Positions 17,717 through 23,881 of a stretch of 30,295 nucleotides of DNA are shown piece by piece. The position numbers and the translations under genes are program-made. Numbering within the stretch: the stretch's first letter is position 1; every line of letters starts with the position of its first letter. This DNA comes from a virus: IMG/VR virus record IMGVR_UViG_3300042862_000023, positions 1-30,295 of that record; one strand, written 5' to 3'. Under the pieces are notes generated by a model. The model was not told where the DNA came from. It was given only the letters and a program-made list of their open reading frames with translations, and did not search any database.

Positions 17717-17959
17717 TTATTTATTTTTAGCCATTTTTTTCAAAGTGATAGCAAGAGCTTTTCTCTTAGGTGTGCATGTTTTTTTAGTAAGTGGAGTGCA
17801 ATAACCTTTGTGTGCAGGATTAATAGCTTTTTGAATCCATTTCTTATCACCAGTAGAACCACCTTTTTTCATTGATGGTCTTTCTTTAACACATGATCCA
17901 CTTGCAGATCTAACCTTTGTATTTTTACAAGAAGTTTTTACAGCTCTAGTTGTTGCCAT
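17717..17959 (-). CDS. Small basic conserved protein (Cys/Lys-rich)
   Basis: An 80-aa protein with Lys plus Arg near 30 percent. It has a SMKKGGSTG motif (29-37) and a tail with KKWIQKAINPAHKGYCTP (39-56) and KKTCTPKRKALAITLKKM (59-76). I recognise this C-terminal pattern from small proteins recurring next to structural genes in many phages, but know no function. Four cysteines (11, 23, 54, 62) could bind a metal. The RKAL-x-x-LKK ending resembles that of the 169-aa protein at 18595-19104. A nucleic-acid-binding or head-content role is inferred from charge and position only. Confidence 0.6.
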   Translation of the reverse strand: MATTRAVKTSCKNTKVRSASGSCVKERPSMKKGGSTGDKKWIQKAINPAHKGYCTPLTKKTCTPKRKALAITLKKMAKNK

Positions 17960-17961
17960 GA

Positions 17962-18582
17962 CTATTTCTTTTTAACAGATTTTTTTGCACCAGCAATTCT
18001 ATCTGCAGCAGTAGCTCTTGGATTTTTATCTACACCAGCTTTAACTGATAACATACCAAAGTTAGTAGCTCCACCTTTTTGCATTTTTTTAACTATTCCA
18101 CCAGTTTTAAAACTTAATGTTTCTTTTTTCATAGATTTTAATAAAGGTTTAACATCTTTTCTTTTTACAGTACTTTTGTTATAACCCGCATTTCCTGTAT
18201 AAATTTGATCATAATTTGGTTTACCTTTTGAGTAACCTGTTGTATCAATACTTAAAACATCTGCTGGACCATTTTTTTTATTTTTTGTAGAATATACAGT
18301 TCCTTTATTTGTTGCAACATATGAAGCTGAAGAACCATCTTTTTTATTTACAATTACTTGATCTTTAGCATATTTATTAGGACCAACTTTTTTAACAGTT
18401 TTCCCATCTTGAGCTTTAGGTAAAGCTTTTTTAACAGCACCACCTTTTTTAGCAGTAGGTTGGAATTGACTAGATGTTCCAATGTTTTCTTGAGGAATAC
18501 CGTAGATACCCATCTTAACATTACTTCCACCTTTTTGCATTTTTTTCATTGCACCTCCGCAACTCATACATTTTTTAGCCAT
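17962..18582 (-). CDS. Basic KMQKGG-motif protein with N-terminal Cys pair
   Basis: A 206-aa protein ending in TAG just before the next ATG. It opens MAKKCMSCGG and has two exact KKMQKGG motifs (13-19 and 165-171), another KKGG (45-48) and a conserved-looking C-terminus NFGMLSVKAGVDKNPRAT followed by ADRIAGAKK. The middle is a Lys-rich, Tyr/Asn-rich low-hydrophobicity region. The motifs divide the protein into segments of comparable size, consistent with flexible linkers or processing sites. I recognise this as a recurring type in gut and marine phages near the capsid genes, without assigned function. A packaged internal protein is a reasonable inference. Confidence 0.55.
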   Translation of the reverse strand: MAKKCMSCGGAMKKMQKGGSNVKMGIYGIPQENIGTSSQFQPTAKKGGAVKKALPKAQDGKTVKKVGPNKYAKDQVIVNKKDGSSASYVATNKGTVYSTKNKKNGPADVLSIDTTGYSKGKPNYDQIYTGNAGYNKSTVKRKDVKPLLKSMKKETLSFKTGGIVKKMQKGGATNFGMLSVKAGVDKNPRATAADRIAGAKKSVKKK

Positions 18583-18594
18583 GATATATTTATT

Positions 18595-19104
18595 TTAACA
18601 GTTCCACTTTTTTAATGAAAGAGCCTTTCTAGTAGGTCTTCCTTTTTCATCCTTCATAGGACCTTTTACTCCAGACATTCTAGCACAAAAAGATTTTCTT
18701 CTTTTAGCATCTTTACTATCTGGATCTAATTTAGATGGTTTAGTTGTAACAGCCATCTTAAGTTTGCTACCAGGATTTTCTCTTCTATAAGAAGCAACAC
18801 CTTTAGCATTTAATCCACCTGTAGGATTTTTTCCTTCTTTTTTAGTCCATGCAGGAGTAGAACCTCCGGTTTTCATTTTAGGTGCTTTATCATTTTCCTT
18901 ATGCCATTTTTTTTCAGCAGAAACACCTTGCTTTACAGTCTTAGCATTAGCAGTTCTAGTTAAACTAATAGTATCATAAGTTCCCTTATTTTTACTAGTA
19001 TGGTTGACCATAATGTCACCAACTTTACCTTCACCTCTTTTAGTAGTCTTTTTATAAACTACATGTTTTTCTTTGCCGGTATTAAATTTAACTTTGTCTG
19101 CCAT
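18595..19104 (-). CDS. Basic two-module protein with DUF6321-like C-terminus
   Basis: A 169-aa protein. The first module (about 5-75) includes KHVVYKKTTKRGEGKVGDIM and NHTSKNKGTYDTISLT. A KMKTGGST linker (76-83) follows. The second module (84-169) contains PAWTKKEGKNPTGGLNAKG, then KRRKSFCARMSGVKGPMKDE, then GRPTRKALSLKKWNC. The second module matches a small phage-associated family that I believe is labelled DUF6321. Both modules are strongly basic. The GG linker separates two recognisable units, supporting the idea that this motif marks module boundaries. Function is unknown; DNA binding inside the head is a guess from charge. Confidence 0.6.
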   Translation of the reverse strand: MADKVKFNTGKEKHVVYKKTTKRGEGKVGDIMVNHTSKNKGTYDTISLTRTANAKTVKQGVSAEKKWHKENDKAPKMKTGGSTPAWTKKEGKNPTGGLNAKGVASYRRENPGSKLKMAVTTKPSKLDPDSKDAKRRKSFCARMSGVKGPMKDEKGRPTRKALSLKKWNC

Positions 19105-19106
19105 GA

Positions 19107-19259
19107 CTATTTCTTTTTTGAAGTTGCTTTAATCTTCTTCTCTTGCTTAAGCATTGCTGTTGTAGGTTTCTTTCCAGAACCTTTATTAGCACGGATGTTA
19201 TCCCAGAGTCCTCTCTGGGAATAACTACCATCCTTTCTTTTTAGCATTTGCTTTGCCAT
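19107..19259 (-). CDS. 50-aa GLWDNI-motif basic microprotein
   Basis: An ATG at 19259 opens a 50-codon frame ending in TAG at 19107-19109, exactly filling the gap between the 163-aa and 169-aa genes (one base after one stop, two before the next ATG). The product runs MAKQMLKRKDGSYSQRGLWD, then NIRANKGSGKKPTTAMLKQE, then KKIKATSKKK. The GLWDNI-[RH]-A-K-x-x-x-GSG-[KE]-KP motif recurs, as I recall, in short stretches of many phage and some large eukaryotic DNA virus proteins, where it is unexplained. Charge is extremely positive (about one third Lys/Arg). Its exact packing between genes supports a real gene despite its size. Confidence 0.72.
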   Translation of the reverse strand: MAKQMLKRKDGSYSQRGLWDNIRANKGSGKKPTTAMLKQEKKIKATSKKK

Positions 19260-19260
19260 T

Positions 19261-19752
19261 TTAGCAAGATTTCTTTTTCATGCTACCACCCATTTTCATT
19301 TTTGGTGCAGCAGCTTTTGGAGCTTTAGAAACTCCACCTACTTTACCTGTAGCTTTTTTAGCTGCAGTTCTTGGTTCAGCAGATTTAGCAGGTCTACCTT
19401 TAGCAACTTTAGATGCAGTAACTTTTGCATTAGAATTTACCATTCCACCTGTTTGCATTTTTGCAGGAAAACCATTATTATCAAAACCAGGCATACTTTT
19501 TCTTGTCTGTCTTCCCACATCTTTTTTAGCTTTTTCAGCTTTTTCATAGGCGTTTTGTGAGTTTTCAGATTGACCTTTTACACCAGCAAGCCTATAACCT
19601 GCATCTTTATAATACTTATATTTATCCACATAATAATTTGTACTATCTGTAGTAGGTTTATTATTTGGAGGTGTAAATTTAGGTTCTGCTGTTTTTTTAG
19701 CAGTAGATTTAGGTTTTACTCCACCACCTTTTTGCATTTTTTTTGTTGCCAT
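19261..19752 (-). CDS. Lys/Ala-rich protein with three K-M-x-x-GG motifs
   Basis: A 163-aa protein with motifs KMQKGG (5-10), KMQTGG (98-103) and KMKMGG (151-156), near the N-terminus, middle and C-terminus. The region 36-90 is Tyr-rich and has a plausible helix (YVDKYKYYKDAGYRLAGVKG). The region 105-150 is a Lys/Ala/Pro-rich tail similar in composition to H1-type histone tails. The start follows an A-rich leader (AAAACAAAATAAA). It is the first gene of the basic cassette, 12 bases after the 338-aa gene. A role in condensing packaged DNA is inferred from composition. Confidence 0.58.
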   Translation of the reverse strand: MATKKMQKGGGVKPKSTAKKTAEPKFTPPNNKPTTDSTNYYVDKYKYYKDAGYRLAGVKGQSENSQNAYEKAEKAKKDVGRQTRKSMPGFDNNGFPAKMQTGGMVNSNAKVTASKVAKGRPAKSAEPRTAAKKATGKVGGVSKAPKAAAPKMKMGGSMKKKSC

Positions 19753-19764
19753 TTTATTTTGTTT

Positions 19765-20781
19765 TTAAGAGTTCCAATACTTTTCACAAGCAGCATTCAA
19801 GTCTTTTAAAATGTCCTCATTTAAAGGGTTCTTCAAGTACTCTAATACATCAGACACATTTCTTCCTAGCATTGAACTAGTTTTAACATGATAGATGTAT
19901 CCATCTGCCTTAGTTATAATATACTTAAAAAATACGGAATCTCTAACAATTGATTTAATTTTTAGTGTTTCCATATCTAAGTTTACAGCATCAATAAATG
20001 ATTTAGCTGCTCTTTCTTTGTTGGTTTCTCCACCAAATCCATTAATGTAGTTATCCATATTCTCATAGATAACATCATTAGGAGTTGACTTTTTATATTG
20101 TGTACTGTTAATATCTACAACTTTTGCAATGTAGAATAACTTAGTACTATTTTTGTCAAATAATTTCTGAAGTTCAGACAATGCTTTATTACGCATTTTC
20201 TTGTATTCAGTTCTTGCCATCACTGTCTCTTCTGTTTTATCTAAGTAAAACTTAGGAGCTACAGCTCTAGATCTTGCATCATCAAAACTTTTTGCTATAA
20301 TAGCAAAACCTCCTGCTTCAATTGCATGCAATTTAATTCTATCATATGGATCTTTTGGATCCAAGAATAATGGATCATTACCACATGCAATACTAATTCT
20401 ATTCCAGAAATCCGCATTATCAGGTTTAAGTAACTTTACCAAATTCCAAAACTGTGGATCTTCCACATCAATTACATTAGCTGCAAGTTCTTTTTCTAAT
20501 TCACTTATTGCAGATCTAATTTCTTTTACTCTTGCAGCTTTATCATCTGCATTAAGCAATCTAATTTCTGGAGCAAATTCATTAAGTCCAGTTAAGTATC
20601 TTACGACACCATTATTTTCTAAGCATGCTAATTGTTCATGATGTGTTACACCATCAAAAAGAGACATACCATAATCTTCTAAACCCATATTAGAAGCATT
20701 TGCATCAAAGAATGGTCTAACTGCAATAGCAGTTTGTTTTACTGATCCCTTCCCTGTTTCTACCATTGTGAAATTTTCCAT
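19765..20781 (-). CDS. Conserved head-associated protein following the MCP
   Basis: A 338-aa soluble, largely helical protein with no cysteine-rich region. Notable segments are VKQTAIAVRPFFDANASNMG near the N-terminus, a long helix AARVKEIRSAISELEKELAA (about 81-100), DPQFWNLVKLLKPDNADFWN, and YKKMRNKALSELQKLFDKN. I do not recognise an enzyme motif. Position directly after the MCP and its terminator suggests a head auxiliary, cargo or assembly protein. It starts behind a long A/C-rich leader without a Shine-Dalgarno site. Function unassigned. Confidence 0.55.
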   Translation of the reverse strand: MENFTMVETGKGSVKQTAIAVRPFFDANASNMGLEDYGMSLFDGVTHHEQLACLENNGVVRYLTGLNEFAPEIRLLNADDKAARVKEIRSAISELEKELAANVIDVEDPQFWNLVKLLKPDNADFWNRISIACGNDPLFLDPKDPYDRIKLHAIEAGGFAIIAKSFDDARSRAVAPKFYLDKTEETVMARTEYKKMRNKALSELQKLFDKNSTKLFYIAKVVDINSTQYKKSTPNDVIYENMDNYINGFGGETNKERAAKSFIDAVNLDMETLKIKSIVRDSVFFKYIITKADGYIYHVKTSSMLGRNVSDVLEYLKNPLNEDILKDLNAACEKYWNS

Positions 20782-20815
20782 GTTGTTGTTGGTTTTTTAT
20801 TTTTTGTTGGTTGTT
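20782..20815 (-). promoter_or_regulatory. A/C-rich untranslated leader of the 338-aa gene
   Basis: On the minus strand the leader contains two ACCAACAA copies (ACAACCAACAAAAAA and AAAACCAACAACAAC) before the ATG. AAAAACCAACA also occurs directly before the ATG of the scaffold candidate gene at 23789. It has no Shine-Dalgarno site and no secondary structure. It may help ribosome binding in a Bacteroidota host. Confidence 0.4.
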
Positions 20816-20822
20816 TAAATTT

Positions 20823-20857
20823 AAAAAAAGAGAGAAGAACAATGATGTCCCTCCCTC
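20823..20857 (-). terminator. Rho-independent terminator after the major capsid gene
   Basis: On the minus strand GAGGGAGGGACA pairs with TGTTCTTCTCTC (12 pairs, three of them G-U) around a TCAT loop, followed by seven Ts. It begins 17 bases past the MCP stop. Confidence 0.8.
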
Positions 20858-20873
20858 CTTAGTTTATTATAGA

Positions 20874-22490
20874 TTAGAATGATCCACCAGTAATTGGATT
20901 TCTCATAACAATTTTCAAAACTTTAGTTGGATCTTTAACCCAAATAGCTGGCATTGTTTGAGACATCATTACACGGTATCCATTGAATTGTCCAGAAGAC
21001 TGGAATCCTTGGGTACGTCCCATGTAATCCATTGTTCCATTTTGGTACCACCATTTCAATTGATTATCCCAAGATAATTTCAACAAGAAGATGTTGTCAT
21101 TAGTATTATCTGTGATATCAAAAATAATGTATGAGTAAGAAGATAACGGGAAACCATCAATGATTGGGTTCTCAATATCATTAGTATGAACATTGTCAAA
21201 TGCTGGGTTCAATACAAACTTAACATTTGCCAAGAAAGGAATTACATAAGATGTGTAAGCAAATCCAAAATTCAAGTCCATACCTTTACCAGTGATTGCA
21301 CCAATGTCAGCAGCCTGAATTAATAAACCTGAAGATACAGCTTCTTTTTTGATAGCCTCATTAACCATACGCATACCACCCATACCAGTTTGTACAACCA
21401 ATGAGCGTTTTGGATCTGGTCCTTGGAACTCAACTTTTCCGTTGAAGAAGTTGTAGATCTCAGAACGGAACAAGTCCAATGTAAAGTTATTTTTATTGTA
21501 GATTCTTTTGAAAGAGTTATCCAACTGTTTCCAAAGACCCACAGATAAACGCATGTCATCTGGACCATCTTGTTTGATACGTCCACCTTGACCCCACATT
21601 AAGTAAGTTTCAATATCCGTTGCTACTTTAGATAAGTGAGCAGCTTCCATTCCAGTAAGGAAAGTTCTAGATAAGTCACCATTATCAAATGCTTTCTTAA
21701 CTTTATCTTTACCCATTACTTTAACCATATCTTCCAAAGAAGTAACAGATGGATCATTAGTAGCACCAAAGTTTCTCCAGATCTCAGTTACAGGAACTGT
21801 ACCATCTGCATTCATTCCACCTTTGATCATCAAGTCTGCACGAGAAGATACTGAATAGTGAACGTGAGCTTCAGCTCCACCTACATAGTTGTAGAATTCA
21901 CGGAAACCAGTTCTTGTAGTAATGTCAGAGAATCTCTCACCATACTCACCTCTTGCAGAACCTTTACGGAATACTTTAGTACCGTTAGCTAAGTATTTGC
22001 TATCTAAGTATTTAAAGTTGTCATTGTTTACTAACTGTACAGTATAGATATATCCATCACCAATTGGTAAGATATCCTCTGCTGTAATATACATCTCAAC
22101 ACCGTTATATTTGTCATAAGTGATGATATCACCATGTCCAAACTCACGTCTGCTTAATTTGATACGGAATGTAGTCCCATCAATACCTTTGAAATCATTT
22201 GATGGCTCAATGTCTTCAATTACATATGGAAGATCTGTAGATACAGGAGTCTGCCATTTGTACTCTCCACGAGCATTATCAACCATGATTACATTTTTAC
22301 CACCAAATGATGACATTTGATAAAGTGGCATTTCAACTTTTTGAGCCATAGCCCATAAATCAACTGGGCCTAAGTCCATAGGCTCAGCATCTTTCAGCAT
22401 GTTTACCAAGTGGTATGAATCCACATGGGAACTTGCATTGTAAGCGGTATCTCTGAGGAATATACCATTGTTCATTACTGGAGTTGCCAT
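20874..22490 (-). CDS. Major capsid protein (HK97-fold, crAss-like)
   Basis: A 538-aa protein with no cysteine at all. The N-terminus (NNGIFLRDTAYNASSHVD, then EPMDLGPVDLWAMAQKV) and the following YQMSSFGGKNVIMVDNARG, EYKWQTPVSTDLPYVIED and REFGHGDIITYDK match the pattern I know from major capsid proteins of crAss-like and related phages. Length suits a roughly 500-aa HK97-fold subunit. The position is diagnostic: portal, scaffold candidate, MCP, terminator. The leader before the ATG is A-rich (AACAAATAAAAACAAATAAATA in two parts) without a Shine-Dalgarno site. The fold is inferred from family, not seen directly. Confidence 0.87.
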   Translation of the reverse strand: MATPVMNNGIFLRDTAYNASSHVDSYHLVNMLKDAEPMDLGPVDLWAMAQKVEMPLYQMSSFGGKNVIMVDNARGEYKWQTPVSTDLPYVIEDIEPSNDFKGIDGTTFRIKLSRREFGHGDIITYDKYNGVEMYITAEDILPIGDGYIYTVQLVNNDNFKYLDSKYLANGTKVFRKGSARGEYGERFSDITTRTGFREFYNYVGGAEAHVHYSVSSRADLMIKGGMNADGTVPVTEIWRNFGATNDPSVTSLEDMVKVMGKDKVKKAFDNGDLSRTFLTGMEAAHLSKVATDIETYLMWGQGGRIKQDGPDDMRLSVGLWKQLDNSFKRIYNKNNFTLDLFRSEIYNFFNGKVEFQGPDPKRSLVVQTGMGGMRMVNEAIKKEAVSSGLLIQAADIGAITGKGMDLNFGFAYTSYVIPFLANVKFVLNPAFDNVHTNDIENPIIDGFPLSSYSYIIFDITDNTNDNIFLLKLSWDNQLKWWYQNGTMDYMGRTQGFQSSGQFNGYRVMMSQTMPAIWVKDPTKVLKIVMRNPITGGSF

Positions 22491-22517
22491 TATTTATTTG
22501 TTTTTATTTGTTACTAA

Positions 22518-23789
22518 TTAAAACCTCTTAAACAAGTTATTCTGTCTAGGAAGTGTTCTTTGTGGTCCTTTAGAAGCAGGTCTTCTGCTTTCTTCTGCAC
22601 CAGTATTTGTTGAAGAGCTTGAAAGTTTTCTTGCTTCTTCTGTTTTTAATTTTCTTACTGTATCTTCTACAGCTTTTTTAGAACCTTGTTCTCTTACTTT
22701 ACCTTTGTAACCATCTGGATCTGCAAGTAACCATAATGCTTCAGCAATAAGGTCATGTCTTGGTTCTACAAATTGGTACTTCTCAAGTAAGTGTCCTAAC
22801 AAGTTTGTCTGTTTACCAGAGATAGATGGGTAATTAGGTTGTACTAATCCTGAGTATAACATACCTTGAACTTTTCTGTCAAGTTTAACTCCTCCTAGTT
22901 CACCTATACTTAATGTATTATACACATTATCTTGGTAATCTTTAGCTTGTTCTGCTTGTTGTTGTTTCTTATACTCTTGCTCAGCAAGTTTATGTGCTAC
23001 AACTTCTTCATGCATTCTATCCAATTTTGGTTTGAATTGTCTAGCTTTTTGTCCAAGCTTATCAATATCCAACCAATCTTTGATTTCTTCTTCAATCTCT
23101 TCTGGTGTACCAAAGTTTGTAGCATGCAAATATTGTCTTGCTATTTCTTCTTGGTGTTGTTCATTATCAGCATCTAATTCAAACACTTCTTCTACTTGAG
23201 CAAGTGTTCTAAACAGACCTTTTAAATCTTGACCACCATCAGCTACATATTTTGCAGCTACTTGTAGTTCTTCAGGTAGAGATTGGAAAAACTCTTTTGG
23301 AGTATTTTCTCTGATTGCATTTTCTCTTTCTTGAAAGTTTGCTTCAAATAATTCTCTGAAATCTTTAGTAGTGTAATCTTCTAATGGTTTGTCATCATCA
23401 AAAGGAACTAAAGCACCTTCTTCAATCATTTTTTGTGCTAACTCAGCAAGACCAGATTTATCTACTTTTGGTCTTCCTTTATTACCTGCATCTTCTTCTT
23501 GAGAAATTAAATCATCAAGCTCTGCAATTGCCTCATCTACATCTGCTTTAATCTCAGCTTTTTCAGCTTTACTTTCTGCAGTTGTACCTGGCTTGTCAAG
23601 GAACGAAACATCTACATTCTGGTTAGAGAATAAAGATTTTGGTTTGTTATCTTCTTCACCTTCTGCAGGAAGCATAATGTTTTCTGCACCTGGTGAACCA
23701 AATAACTCATCAATATTTACATCTACTTGGTCTACCGTTGTAGTGTCCAATACCTGAGCGTCATCAGGATTTTTTGTTGGTTCTCCCAT
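22518..23789 (-). CDS. Acidic scaffold-like protein between portal and MCP
   Basis: A 423-aa protein without cysteine. It is strongly acidic and disordered at the N-terminus (VDVNIDELFGSPGAENIM), then mostly helical with coiled-coil-like segments (EVVAHKLAEQEYKKQQQAEQ), and ends in a basic, Ser/Arg-rich tail (SRRPASKGPQRTLPRQNNLF and KRF). An acidic helical rod with a basic C-terminus, encoded directly before the MCP, is the classical layout of a capsid scaffolding protein such as that of P22, where the basic end contacts the coat. Homologues in crAss-like phages are conserved here but not proven scaffolds. A promoter-like motif lies in the gap before it. Confidence 0.6.
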   Translation of the reverse strand: MGEPTKNPDDAQVLDTTTVDQVDVNIDELFGSPGAENIMLPAEGEEDNKPKSLFSNQNVDVSFLDKPGTTAESKAEKAEIKADVDEAIAELDDLISQEEDAGNKGRPKVDKSGLAELAQKMIEEGALVPFDDDKPLEDYTTKDFRELFEANFQERENAIRENTPKEFFQSLPEELQVAAKYVADGGQDLKGLFRTLAQVEEVFELDADNEQHQEEIARQYLHATNFGTPEEIEEEIKDWLDIDKLGQKARQFKPKLDRMHEEVVAHKLAEQEYKKQQQAEQAKDYQDNVYNTLSIGELGGVKLDRKVQGMLYSGLVQPNYPSISGKQTNLLGHLLEKYQFVEPRHDLIAEALWLLADPDGYKGKVREQGSKKAVEDTVRKLKTEEARKLSSSSTNTGAEESRRPASKGPQRTLPRQNNLFKRF

Positions 23790-23809
23790 TTTTGTTGGTT
23801 TTTATCTAT

Positions 23810-23826
23810 ACTATAATATACAAATT
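23810..23826 (-). promoter_or_regulatory. Candidate late promoter motif before the scaffold-MCP pair
   Basis: On the minus strand AATTTGTATATTATAGT lies about 21 bases before the ATG at 23789 in a 92-base gap, followed by TATAGATAAAAACC. It shares TTTGTATATTATA with the motif before the 509-aa gene and ATATTATAGTATA with that before the 561-aa gene. It would drive the scaffold candidate and MCP up to the terminator at 20823-20857. Confidence 0.5.
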
Positions 23827-23849
23827 AAACTTGAGAAATTTATTATAGG

Positions 23850-23866
23850 GTTAAACATTATTTAAC
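23850..23866 (-). other. Short inverted repeat GTTAAA-N5-TTTAAC after the portal gene
   Basis: A perfect six-base inverted repeat with a five-base loop lies between the portal stop and the candidate promoter. It is too A/T-rich and lacks a T-tract, so it is not a convincing terminator. It might be a protein-binding site. Confidence 0.25.
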
Positions 23867-23881
23867 ATTATATGGCTAAGC

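Noticed and set aside
19280-19809. Hydrophobic plus-strand frames opposite the 163-aa gene
   Set aside because: They are complements of Lys/Ala-rich coding sequence and have no leader or promoter.
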